Of a stretch of DNA of 64,000 bases, positions 9,726 to 21,249 are shown one piece after another (the first letter of the stretch is position 1; each line of letters starts with the position of its first letter). Source of the DNA: Akanthomyces muscarius. Lineage: Eukaryota; Ascomycota; Sordariomycetes; Hypocreales; Cordycipitaceae. The stretch covers positions 1-64,000 of the forward strand of contig NW_026611618.1 in NCBI RefSeq assembly GCF_028009165.1, written 5' to 3'. A program made the position numbers and the translations under genes. The notes under the pieces were generated by a model. That model saw nothing but the letters and a program-made list of their open reading frames with translations. It made no database searches and had not been told where the DNA came from.

Positions 9726-11147
9726 TTACTCGGGCGCTGGAGGAACGCCCCCAATACACTCGTCCTCTCCATCACCGTCCGGGTCCGGAGTGTTGCAAAT
9801 AGACTTGTAGCTCGGATGTTGCTGATCCATTGGCTTCATCACTCCATCTTGCCACTCGTACCCTAGTATTGTTAGTATGAGCGTATAGAAAAGAGCATGA
9901 AGAATAAACAAGGACAAGAAAACGGAACGTACGCAGTGCCCACAGAGCAGAAGCCTCGCCGTCGACGAGGTAGGGCGAAATGCTGCACTTGTCTGTGAGA
10001 GTTTCGACATCGCCCTTGCAAGCCGGCACGCTTCCGCCTTTTCCGACAATCTGCAGTTCTGACTTCTTCTTGGAGATGGTGCCACAGCTTTCGATCAGTT
10101 TTGGGAAGAAGACCCATCGCGTCCACATCTCTGGGTCGGCCGCTGGATCAGCTGTGCGCTCGATGGACTCCATTTTAGCGGAACCATGGCTCCCTATACG
10201 CTGATAGTTAGTATGAAGCCCTCATCATGATTCGATAGGGGAGAAAGGCAGACTGACACTCATATGTAACACCTGCTCCGAACACTTCCTTGACCACACC
10301 TTCGAGACCGGCGGAGAAGCCTTGGCTGATAGACGTCTCTTTGCCCTTGGTCAAGGCCAGTGCCTGGCCTGGCGGCTGCGACTCTCCGGCCTCGCCAGGT
10401 GCCCGTGTCTCTGGTCCAAGCAGGCCGGTACGTTTCTGCTCGCAGAAGGTCTGGCACGAGTTCATGTTGGGCCGAATCGGACCGCAGGATCCGTCTTCGT
10501 TTAGCGTGATGCCCTCGGGCCTGGGACAATCGGTGCGCGACTTTCCAAAAAAGCTGACCGGGCAATCTGTTGCGGTCTCGTCGGCCCGGGCACCGAGAGG
10601 GCTGTCGCCCACAAACTCGAGCCAGCTTCCTCTGCCGCGTTTTCTCACCGAGCCTGGCGTGTCAGGTGGGTTCTTGCCGCCAGGTGGCTTGATGTTGATG
10701 CCGGCAAAGATCCCGTACGCGGCAAAGGTGAGGTTGTTGACCACGTGCACACCTGTGAACGTCCCAAGCTTGTTGCAGTCCTTGAATAGCTGGGCGATGC
10801 CACGCTTCACCTCACCCTGGGTAATAGTGCGGTTACGCGCGCTGCCGTTGCAGATGGACATGATGGTGGTGTTATGGCGCTTGTACGCGCATTCATTCAT
10901 GGCCATGGGCAGTCCCGCTGGGGTAGCGGCCAGGTTCTCCTCCAAGAATCGACCGGCTTCATTGAGATCCTTCTGCTCCAGACTGTCGCTTGTAAGTTTG
11001 CATAACCGATTTTGTATCTGCTAGACGCTTGAAAATAACGCACCCTCTGTCTGCATAGCATTCGCTGTAAGAGTCGCTGTGGCGTGGTTCTGCAACAGAG
11101 CCACATACGACGGAGCTAAGTCCAAGAAGGACGAGAAAACCACGCAT
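9726..11147 (-). CDS. Unrecognised secreted cysteine-rich protein
   Basis: Four exons fit: 11147-11044, 10988-10273, 10193-9933 and 9862-9726, together 1218 nt (405 aa plus stop). Introns 1 and 3 have good donors (GTGCGT, GTACGT), and intron 3 has a CTAAC branch. The donor of intron 2 (GTGTTA) is weak but is the choice that keeps the frame. The N-terminus MRGFLVLLGLSSVVCGSVAE is a clear signal peptide. The mature part has several spaced cysteines (ECYADRG, NECAYK, SICNGS, KDCNKLG, SCQTFCEQK, ESCGTI, DKCSISP) and sequons, and ends in an acidic ECIGGVPPAPE tail. The family is unknown to me. It is plausibly an extracellular protein acting on host or wall material, which is inference only. Confidence 0.65.
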
Positions 11148-12881
11148 TTTAAGACCAAACAGGAGCGTTCGGTAGGAGAAATGCTATTACGCTGCTGATA
11201 TGAAAGAGAAGCATAAGGGATTCCTCGTCTCTAGGTCAGCGCGGCGAGTATTTATACCTAGCTTTCACGATACTGTTGGCCTCTAATCGTATGTTGACAG
11301 CTATGAACCATTTCACTAACCTGATCTGTGTACTTACGCAGGAAAAAGTACCATGCTGACGGAGCATGCATGACTATATTTCGCGCGGTGGCTTTATGCA
11401 GCGGAAAGGCGTCGCCATCGTCGATTATTATGGTCATCTTGCAGGTTCTTTATCCCCGTCGTCGCTCGCGTAGTAGTATAAGCCACGTACACTGGGCCGG
11501 CTGGGGTTTTAGAGCGTACTCTACGGTGAGGTGGATCGTGGCAAGGCTGCTGGGATGGAGATGAACTTCGAGGACTTTCTTCGTGATCTGTGCTATTGGT
11601 GTACCTTGGCGCCACCAATGCGGCGCTAATGCCGCCAAGGCTCAGAATTTGTGTGAAGTGTGACCGTTGCCAGAGTGCGCTAGGCTGCGCAGCCTGATTT
11701 GGACCCATGGCGGCGTCCAGGAGGAGCAAGCCTGGCGGAGGCCGCCATTTATAGCGTATGGGGCTGAACGAACATAGCTCCGTCCGCCGCTCCGATGGCA
11801 TGTCACCCAAGGGCATGTTGTGAGGCCGCAACGAGCGACTGGTCTACTACTACTTTATATGCGCGTATCCACAATCTACGCTCTGCTAATTTGTCACTTG
11901 TTTGAGGATATAGCGGCTTGCTGTTAGATTCCCTTTCTTTCTTAATTTTCCGAATCAACTGGTAGTGATAGAGTGCCCGTTGGAAGCGGCCCTCTATGAA
12001 GGGTCTTAGCTGGACTTCGTTGTCAAGTCGATGGTTGGCATGATATTTGCTATGCTTGAGGCTTATGCTAAACCACGGCCTGCCTTACTACTCGTAACTC
12101 GAAACCCTGTCCAAGTAGTGAGCCATTCCCTGCGCACGTACCCTCCTAATTAGATCCACACGGAAGAATATTACGATTAAATGTGTTACCGTGGGCGGAT
12201 ACCTCTTGGCAGGAAGACAATAGTTAAGAGTCCATGGTTGACTTGCTTTACATCGCTCGCTGCACGCTGCGAAGGATATCCCGCCTCTACCCGGGGCCAC
12301 AGTGGAAGTCAGGCCAAGTTCACACGCAAGTGCCAGAAGACTGGCAGCCTCTCCCACCTGTGTTGAGGAAGACCGCGTCTGAATCTAGTACGGTCGGCCA
12401 AATAAGGCGCAAGTGAGGACACCGAAGCAATAGCAGGCGGCGACATTGTCGACATCACGTCCCCGTCAAACTAAACAAGAACCAGGTTACCAGGGCCGTT
12501 TGGCCAATTTTCCTTGCTCACCGCCTAGATAGCGGCGAATTTTAAATGGTCAGCTATGGGTATGCCTTGACGAAAGAGCAGATCCAGGATGCCGAGGAGG
12601 AAATCTCGCGGGAGGAATCCACATACAGATTCGCTAGACAAGTGGACAGGCCATCCATCGGGCGTCAGTTAACCAACTAAACAAAAGCCCGACCAATATC
12701 GGCCTCTCGTCGACGTAAGGGTTCGTTGGTTCCAACATCAGCTTAGTCGACTGGTCTGGGCGAGGTCACGGCGGCAGCGTCGGCCGCGTCGGCCGCGTCG
12801 GTAGTCGCGACGCCTCATGAACTTGTCACGCGGGAGTAGCGGTACATGGAAGTAGTATTAGCAAATCGTATGTTCTTCGCT
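11148..12881. other. Gene-free stretch
   Basis: Open frames here (for example 11394-11831 reverse, 12088-12357 reverse) lack domain features, plausible splice partners and family resemblance. A TATA-like TATTTATA at about 11250-11258 lies about 105 bp upstream of the secreted-protein start at 11147 and may belong to its promoter. A GC-rich (GTCGGCCGC)n-like run lies at 12775-12805. Confidence 0.5.
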
Positions 12882-15800
12882 CTATAGACTTGCGTCACTA
12901 TTGTCGCTTTCAGCACCGGCAGTGCTGTTCCCACTGCTGCGCTCTATGTCTTCGTCTTCGTCCGCGCTCTCGTCACCCTCGTGTAGAGCCCTATCGTCAA
13001 CATATCTATACGTCTGAGGTGCTTCTGCTTGGTCTAGAAATTCGAAAAGTAGCCGATCATCACCTGACCCGTTATGCATGCTCTTGATTTCTTCTAAGAG
13101 TCTAAGTTTGGTGATAATCAGGCTCCGTTTACCTGAAGGGTCCTCAAAGAGCTGCTCAATAACGTTAACAAATTCTTGGAGACGGCATAGCTCACCACGG
13201 GCTTGGGCAGACGGCGGTTCGGTGAGCAGAGGCATGGCACCAACGGCAGCTCGGCTGGCGTGCCGCAGAAAATTCAGGACAGGTAGTGTGGGCAGGATCA
13301 CGGTCGGCGTCGCCCCCCCATGCGGCGAACCACTCTCGACCGGCACCTCCCACAGCTGAAGGTCGATCGAATCCGGATCATTGAAGTTCCAGAAGCCAGA
13401 TGGTGGACTCCCTGGCAAGCTCAAGTGCCGAGGTCCGGCCACCCGCAAGAGACATGCAAAGCACCTTTGAAGATCACCAGCCAGGCGCACCACCGTATCC
13501 AATGGTTGGCGAGCTACCCAGCCTGTTGTTATGGACAGTCCGCGCACCGCGCGGAAACTTTGGACGAGCTCTGCATTTCTATAGTGAAGCGCCTGATATG
13601 CTCTTTTCCACTTCGGTGAAAGAGGGAAAGCCGTTTTTTTAATCTAGACGTTCGCGTCTTAGTATAATGCTGAATCTACTCATGACCATCTACGTACCTC
13701 GAACGTGTCCGCTAAGTACCGGTATGGGTTAATGAGGGGAGCCCAGAATTGTATGCGAAAGAATGTTGGCAGATGGTTATAGCAGCAGCTCCGTCCGTGG
13801 CTTACGCTCATCTCTTTCGTCCGGTCTGGATTGAACATGACGGTGATGTAGCGACCGATGGTGTCCCGAAACAGGTTGCCAAATGGGACCGCGTCCGGGT
13901 GGCGCGCTGCGTTGTATAGATCGCGTAGTCGCTCGTAGAAGACCCGGAACGCGTTCCCGGCCCATGTCACTTTGTTCGGCGTCTCGAACAGTGTGTCGAA
14001 CACATTTCTGCTCCATAGCTGCTCTTTGGGAGCCCGTTTTGCCATCCAGTTTGGTAGGCCCGTAGGGAGGTGTGGTGTGCTGTCCGGCGTCCCTGCGAGC
14101 TGCCGAATCTCCCACGCCTCGTCCAGAATATCCAGTATAGTATGCGGGGTGACCATGCGCCCAGTAGGAGTTTGAATGGACTCGAGAGCTGTCGCGAGCG
14201 AGTTTGGTCCATTGGGATACTTACGCCGTATTTGGCTGTTCTTTACTTGGTCGTATTCCTCCAATGCCTTACGCCAATACAGCAACAGCTTGCTCAGCAT
14301 GTGGAGCCCGTATTCTCTTGCCACCTCCTGCGCTGCAATGTGAACCGCCGTTTTTTCGTCCGTTATGGCTATGTGTAAGCTGGCTCGGTCGTGTTCGCGT
14401 AGATGTGCTGCTTTGAGCATTAGGTCTTCGATGATGTACGCAGCCGACACGTTACTACACGCAAAAGCCCGGACACTAGACTGGGCTGCCCATTCCGGGT
14501 GCAGAGGATTGCGAGGTATGTACAATTGCAGCAGCTTCGGAATGGACAGGTGACCGTGCATCCAATCGAGCTGGTCTAGTCTGAGCCAGAGAAGGCCTAA
14601 GTCGCAGACCGTTTCGCGTAGGCCGAGTCCACGTCGTGTGTACTGGACACGCCGTCCATCTTTGATCTGCTTCAACTGCCATTGGTTCTCCCATATCCAT
14701 TTGTCGGCGAAGTAGTCCCTATCGCTATTTAAGGACGACACGAGCAGTCGCAGGAAAAGCTCGGCGGTATAGAAGCACACGAGTGACCGTGAGCTCCGCT
14801 TGGCATGGGAAGATGCCTCGTCTTTCTCGCCGCTGTTAGCGAAAATATAGTCGAGTGGTTTGACAAACCGGCGCGCCATGGTGCAGACAAAGTCATTCAC
14901 GTCTGCTGTTGGCAACACCCAAAAAGGCTTATGCTCAAGATCTCCCACGGACGTACAAGAGGCACCACCTACAGTTTGGTGGTCTAAAGTCCCGTCCTGC
15001 TCCCCTCGGTTAAACTTACCACCATGAAGCATCGTGAGGATGGCGTCAAGCCGAAACGTGATCTCTTTGCGGACGGCGTACCCGTTCGTGGGCGCGTCGT
15101 GGTCTGCTACAGCATCAAGATGGCGTTTATTGGCTTCCCACGCCCCCACCAGCTTCCGCCTCTGTGGCGCCCCGGTAATGGCGCTGGCACGGTCATGGCC
15201 CGCAGTGAAAACATCTTTCATCATGGTGTCTGTCAGTGCCAGGGCTGCAAGCGAAGGCGCGGCAAAAGGCCGGTAATCACTGGCAATGACAGAGAATCGT
15301 TCTTTATCACAGTTGTACGCCTTCGCATGGACGACACCTAGTTTTGGACAGCTGGGGTGGCCAGGGTCGGTTGGTTGGGGCACACGCGCCGCCACACTTC
15401 GCACTTTGGCGTCGTAGGTAGCCGCATCACGAAGGTGGTACGTGCGAAAGTACTCGGACTGGAGCCCCATATCTAGCGAAATGTCTCGAAGATCAGCGTG
15501 AAATTTCTCTAGACATCGTTTCTTCCACAAAAGTGTGACGGGGACTTCGTCCCGACCCTCTGTGGTGGACGCCGTGGCCAGATCGCGGAGCCCGATATCC
15601 AACCAGCAGGACCGGAAGTCGAGGAACATCGGGTTGAGTGCGCGCATCACATTGCTCACAAAAAGGTCCAAGGACTGACCAAGAGTCGGCTGCGCAAAGC
15701 TGTTCTTGGTGTCATGGACCTGGAATAACAGTTTGGGGTTCTGGAAGTAGGCAAATGCAGATGCGCCGTTTATGACGGAAATCCTGATTTGAGCGCATCT

Positions 15801-17900
15801 TGCCTGGAAGGCCTGCCAAAATTCGCCAAGGTACTGCCCTGGAACGGTGTAGCGTAAGTGGGCGGCACGAGAGCTGTCGTCTGCCGACCAGCGGTCCGTC
15901 GCTGGTTTCTCCTGATAGGATTTGCACTTGGCATTGGCGATGGCAAATGTGGAAGGCATTTCTTGTCGAAACAAAGCCGGTAGCGTGGACTGGACGGCTG
16001 GCAAGATAGCACCGTTCACCAGTTCCTCCTGGCGCGCGAGCGACAGGGTGTAGGGAGACTTGGCGGCACGTTGCTGTCGTGCTCGCTGTGGCTTTACCGG
16101 CTTGCCATCGTTGGTGTTGGAAAAAAAGACAAACACGTCCATAGGAATGCCGCCGGCGACGAACGAACCGAGCAGCGTGTGTCGTGTGTGGCCCAGGTCG
16201 ACGCCATGCGGCGCGATGATCTGATTCCCCGCGATGGACCGCGTATAGGGCGGGTTGAAGGAGAGCCGGAATGAGTTGTTGTCAGGCCGGATGGCGGCGA
16301 GGCTTGTGGGGCCGAGCCAAATACTGTCCACATCCCATGCTCTCGTGATGCGCACGTCGTGTATGCGGATGTCGCACTCCGACTTGGACAGCGACAGCGA
16401 TGCTGGTGGTTGGGCAAGAAGTGACTGCCATTGTCGACCCTCGGTTCGCTCGTGCTGCGGTTCCAGTGCAGGCTCGAGCCTATCTCGGATCCACTGTGTC
16501 ATTTCCTGTATGGAAAAGCAGTCCCGGTCTACATCAGGCGACTGCTGATGGGGCTCTTGACCTATATGCTCCGTCAGCTCTGCAGATATGTTGGTATGTA
16601 GAGGATACATACAAGCGCAGCGACCAGACAGCGTCTCTTGGAATATGCGCAGGTAGGCATCGGATTGACGTGAGAGAAAGGTACGACCGGCGGTAGACTC
16701 AGCCGACTCAATGGCGGCAACAATCTCATCAAGAGGATGGGGAGCAACGGATGATGCTGACCCAGCTTCAGTGGGTAGTGCGTGCTGAGGTCCGTCTGGA
16801 GAGGACAAAGTCTCGACGCACGGCGTAGAATCGTCCCCAACATACCCCTCCACACTGAGATCCCAACTCTCATCCGACACAAACAAGCCGGACTCATCTC
16901 TCGCACTGCATTCTGGCTCAGAATGGTTGTCTTGGTGCTCACCCGCGCAGTCGCTGACCGTCTCGTTCACGTTTTTCGTCTCGTCGGCGGCGGACGGGTG
17001 GTCGCGTTCTTCCTCGTCATTCTCTGCGGTGGTACCAAAAAAGGTCTCGCCCGTCGACACAACAATCACCGATCGTACAAGCGTGGCGTCCGCTCCATTA
17101 GCTTCCTCTGCAGTGTGCTCATCGCCCGGGTCGGGCGGGTCGGCCGCTGTGGGGAAGGTCGCACTTGTCGATTCGACTGGCGGTTCAATCGGAGCGGGTG
17201 ACAGGATACGCACTTGACTCTGGGGTGTGTTTGCCTCGTCGATGTGCTCCTGCCAGCGCGTAATGCGCTGCCTGGCCCTGTGTTGCTGGACTCGACGGGT
17301 GGAGGAAGATGTTTTGGTCGCCGACAGTGTAGGTGGAGCGTCTTCACCTCGCTTATCCGGGATAGAGACACTGCCAGTAGCAGGCCGTAGAGCAAGGCAA
17401 ACAGGTGCGCTCTTCACCGTTGTTTTCTCGTGCTCTCTTGAGACTTTCGTTGTTTGGTCTGAGAGGAAGGCGTTCGGCGTAGGGCTCTTGCGCTCACGGA
17501 GGTTGTATCGTTGCTCGGGTGCTGTCAGACATGGTGGACTCTGCCTCGTCAAGTCAGTTGTTTCAACGCGGCCCAAAGCAGCACTATGAAGACCATATGT
17601 CTCGCATGACTTTTGAAGTTCGTTCTTCGAACGGCTTTGTTGGTCTTGCCGTTGACCATCGTCGGTGTCTGGGACATTGTCTTGTCCGGCATGTGTTGAC
17701 GCCGCGTTGTCTCTGATCTGCTCTTCAGCATGATCGACTGTGTTTATAATGCTGATGGCAGGTTCTTGCGCCACATCGGCAATGGTTTGGTCTCGTCTTG
17801 CTTGTGCAGCGGCTTGTCGTCGACGGAATGACCGCTGTCTCTCCAATTCCCGCCGAAGTTGTTGCTCTTCGGAGGTGAGACTCACTTTTCGCCGCGTCAT
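12882..17900 (-). CDS. Very large protein of unknown family (about 1654 aa)
   Basis: Exon 1 (17900-13698) and exon 2 (13643-12882) join across a 54-nt intron with donor GTACGT, an ACTAAGAC branch region and acceptor TAG, keeping the frame. The N-terminus (MTRRKVSLTSEEQQLRR onward) is basic and predicted helical, reminiscent of a DNA-binding basic region. Residues of about 50-420 are low-complexity Ser/Thr/Glu-rich. From about 420 on the protein looks folded, with aromatic-rich stretches such as DVDSIWLGPTSLAAIRP, NGASAFAYFQNPKLLFQVHD and WLRLDQLDWMHGHLSIPKLL. The C-terminus is acidic (DESADEDEDIERSS). I see no transposase DDE, tyrosine-recombinase, helicase or kinase signature. It has no stops over 5 kb, so it is under or recently under selection. 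It may be a lineage-specific gene or the core protein of an uncharacterised mobile element. Confidence 0.7.
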
Positions 17901-18770
17901 GACAATCCTTCAAGTCACGTAGTTGGGTACCTGTATACACGTTTTATTTTCCAACTTGGTTATTATTATAGCAAGAGAGGATAGAGATGGCTGTGTTGGG
18001 TCCTATTGCAACCGCATCCTTTTATCTAGGGTAGTGCCCCCGGGCGCAGACAGGAAAGAATGTGCGACGACACCACCGCTTGGCCATTGTTGTCTCTTTC
18101 CACCCCCTATTCTGCGCCTGTGCACTCGCCGTAAAAAGAACGAGCGGGTGCAGTGTGATAACGCGTCGCAGTTGAACAGATCATCTCTTCTTTGTTTACA
18201 CATGGCCGTCACAATCACACGAGGCTGAGCTATGGACAAGGGGTCCGACCAAGCATTTCGACCAACGGGAGGTACTGTGGCTTTGACAGGGGTACCGACC
18301 ATCCATTTCCATGGTCTGCATTGGCTGCCTTGCCCTCGGTGGGGAAAACGCGCTCGCCAGAAGCCGGGATGTGTAACGCTGCGGCCCGTGCCGTATCGCA
18401 GCTTGACATCTGCGTCGTCTCGAGTCAGATCTGCTTCTGCTCCATCCTACCGCACGTTAACAGGAAGATGGCATGCGCAATCCGGAATACCACTGATTTG
18501 CAGTCTAAAATCTTCGTAGAGCCGACCAAAATGTCCATTACAGCCTGCTGCAGTCAGCTATCAACTTTTAAGAGCGTGCATCTTTACCGCCCGTTCGCTG
18601 TTCCCACCTCTTGCTCTTACTCTTGCTAGTCACTTCACTTTTTTTTCTGCCAAGTTTTTTTCTATTTGCTATCTAACTGTCTAACCCGACCCCAAACCGC
18701 CCTCTAATCTAACCCTAAGTAACCCTAACCTCCACGAAATGAAAAGTTGCTTACAATATAACATTTGTAG
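17901..18770. other. Gene-free stretch ending in telomere-like repeat
   Basis: No credible gene is seen. At 18705-18731 the sequence CTAATCTAACCCTAAGTAACCCTAACC is a degenerate telomere-like tract. It lies just 40 bp before the first recognisable codon of the truncated monooxygenase, suggesting a rearrangement breakpoint. Confidence 0.55.
18705..18731. repeat. Interstitial telomere-like tract
   Basis: Four imperfect CTAACCC-type units lie directly upstream of the truncated monooxygenase. The same motif forms the 3' junction of the retroelement at 5101-5112. Confidence 0.6.
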
Positions 18771-20205
18771 ATGGTTACCCTCACTGGCCAAGGATGCAAC
18801 ATGGCATTTCAAGACGCTGCAGCGCTTATGAACTCGCTCACTCGGCGCCTCGACAAGTACGGCGGAAAAATAACAAAAGAGGAAATCGAGGCCGCCTTTT
18901 GCGAAACCGAAGCCGCCCGCCAGGAGCATGTCGAGTATTCGAGAAAGACATCCTTTGACATGCAAGAGTCGCAAGCGATGCAGAACAAGATGTTCGTAAC
19001 GGTGTTCCCGCTGGTGGCTAAGAATATGTCTCTCGATGCGAAGCACGATGTGAGCAGAAGCGTCATGTTCAACACGGCAAAGCTGGAAAAGCTCCCACTG
19101 CCCTACCGCCCGCACTTTATACCATTCCAGGACGAGCTGCCGGCAAAGAAAATTGCCAATGGCCTTTGGAATGCCGGTGCAGTCGCGGCGTACGCCGGGC
19201 TGTGGGTGGGCGCCAAGGCGCTTTGTACGTCAAACGACGCGCCGGCTTCGTTTCTCAAAACCATTTTTCGTCACCTTACGGGACTGGGGCAGAATTCAGT
19301 GCCCGCTTCGGGAAGTGCTACTCCGGCAGCACTGTACACTACCTCTCTGCTCAGCACCATGGCCGTCTACTGGACGCTCGAGAGATACCGGCGGTGCAAT
19401 AGACAAGCAATGCTTGGCCCTCTAACGAAGCAGTGAGTAACATCGAGCTATCCTGCCAATCACAAAATACTAAACCTTCTCCAGCACGGTATTTTACTCG
19501 ATGGCCGCAGACGTCGTTGGTGCCTCAGCCGTCGTGCCCGCCTACCTGAGCCTCTCGGCCATTAAGAGCGCAGGTGCTGTGGCTACCATTATGGTTGGAC
19601 GGCCGGTACGACTGGCTGCCATCAAGTCACTTGTGCCTGCTACTATTGTTAGCTTTGCCATCGCGGCTGTTGCTTTCTGGGTGGCAGCGCCGTCTAAGGG
19701 CGGCGTCGAGGCTACATCTCTTTGGAGGCTCGCACCGCTACTCATCGCCCCAGTGACGCAAATCATCTATTCTCAAACCAAGGACGAGCAACTCCTAAAG
19801 AATGACAAGAAGGGTTTCCTGGATATTGACAATAGTGACCTACCCGCTCTCAAGTCACTCTACGGGGCACTAACTGGGGCTGCGGCGGCTGCGCACCTGG
19901 GTTTTGTAGTAATGCCATGGCTCAATGGCTCGTCCCTACCAACCCTGCCGCTGGACATGTTCAGGAACCGAGAAGTTTTTGTTTTGGCGGGCAGTCTCCT
20001 CGGTGGCGCAATTACCAGCATCGTCGGCACGAGACTACAGGGCTACGTGACGACCCGGGGTGCTGTTCGCACAGGATTGCTGTCTTTGCTGGCACTTCCA
20101 GTTGTTGGACCTGCAGCTGTCTTTACCGGTGTTCGTTACTGGAAAGAAGTTACCACGGCCAAATTTTGCTTCTGGAAGCCTGAGAAAGACAGTTCTAAGG
20201 CATGA
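18771..20205 (+). CDS. FAD monooxygenase, 5'-truncated, with membrane tail
   Basis: Two exons, 18771-19432 and 19485-20205, join in frame over a 52-nt intron (GTGAGT...CCAG), giving 460 aa. The protein begins at MVTLTGQGCNMAFQDAAALM, which matches the C-terminal FAD motif of PHBH-fold monooxygenases (usually KM-x2-x-x-GQG-x-N-x4-DA). The GxGxxG nucleotide-binding N-terminus and the substrate part, about 300 residues, are missing, and nothing upstream encodes them. After the FAD motif come several hydrophobic segments, resembling the membrane-embedded tails of meroterpenoid or indole-diterpene epoxidases of the PaxM type. The ATG directly follows a TTGTAG that would serve as an intron acceptor, so it is probably an internal methionine. 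As it stands the gene should not make an active enzyme. Confidence 0.7.
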
Positions 20206-20840
20206 GTGGGCGTTAATACTTTTTATTTCTTTTGATTGCAAAGCTTTGATGTATTTCTTTTGTCATATATTGCTAAGTTCATGGGAATAGATTTGGATTT
20301 TCAGAGGATAAAGTTGATCCTTTTACAGCAGTGTTATTCATATAGCCACCTTTTACCCTTCATAGAGCCTCATATAACTTCGCTCACGACGTCCACTATA
20401 ACCAGAGTAGCCACTTCTCCCCGTGCAAAGGCTTTCTCAATATCGTAAGTCAATCTAGCGACCAGTCGACGACGGGACGTTTTGGAAGTGCCCGAGATTC
20501 TGGTGAGTGGGAGATCTCGTAAGTTGCGGCTGCCCACGTTTGCTGCCATTCAATCTGTCGCTCGCTCAAGACGCTTTTCCAATCAGGATGGCGGCGAGAT
20601 GTATGGCCGTTCCCTAAGGCTTAGATAGATGCCTTCTTCCTTGTTTATGGATAATGACTACTTCAGCATCCCGAAATGCCTTGGGGGCGGTGACCCACCT
20701 GCAGACCTTCGTAGCGGTGCCAGGGTATTGAGCGTCATTCAAAAAGGAATCCTGATTTAATCTCAACTCTCTTAATCTATTCAAAATTGTACCGAGCCGT
20801 CATCTAGCAAATCGAACTTATCAGCCAGTAGCCCACTTTG
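20206..20840. other. Gene-free stretch
   Basis: AT-rich 3' flank of the monooxygenase fragment. Short frames only. I see nothing here that resembles a gene. Confidence 0.5.
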
Positions 20841-21002
20841 CCACCTACCCTATACTATCTATCCTATACTCTCTTTTTGAGATACTCATTTTAAGATACT
20901 CTTTTTATTAGCTTTTTTCTTTATTATTACTTTCTCTAAATATATTATTAGAAGATTCCTAAGTAAGCTAGCTTAAATAACTTAATTCATAGTTTCTAAC
21001 CC
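20841..21002 (+). mobile_element. 5'-truncated 3' end of the R2-like element, RIP-like
   Basis: Sequence from CCACCTACCCTATAC to TTTCTAACCC aligns with 4945-5107 of the full element. Examples are ATTACTTTCTCTAAATRTATTATTAGAA, the CTAGCTTARATAACT block and the terminal AGTTTCTAACCC. In the last 75 bases most differences are C-to-T or G-to-A in this copy (for example CCGAGCGAGC against CTAAGTAAGC). That is the pattern left by repeat-induced point mutation. Truncation at the 5' side is typical of target-primed retrotransposition. Confidence 0.8.
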
Positions 21003-21249
21003 CTCTCTATTAGTTATATTTTCACTATACTATTAGCTAGTTATTGTAAAGGCACTGGGCTTTGGCCCACCATTGTGACTAAGATGGCACGGGTTAAGCG
21101 TCAGCCGGCCGAGCTCAGGGTCAACTTCGCTAAGACCCCGGCTAAACTCCGCACCAACTCCGCACGAAACCTAGACCACTACGAAACGGGAAGGGCTCGC
21201 TGTCTTCCCGTTTCTTCTCCTTCTTCTCCTTAAGAGAGTTAATAACAAT

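Noticed and set aside
11394..11831. Reverse open frame of 145 codons
   Set aside because: No domain, signal peptide or splice partner; composition resembles non-coding sequence and overlapping frames are equally open.
12882..17900. Starship-type captain recombinase as identity of the giant gene
   Set aside because: I see no tyrosine-recombinase R...H-x-x-R...Y arrangement and the size and domain layout do not fit DUF3435 proteins.
18771..18773. ATG at 18771 as the genuine start of the FAD monooxygenase
   Set aside because: It lies in the middle of a conserved FAD-binding motif and directly after an acceptor-like TTGTAG, so it is probably an internal codon of a truncated gene.
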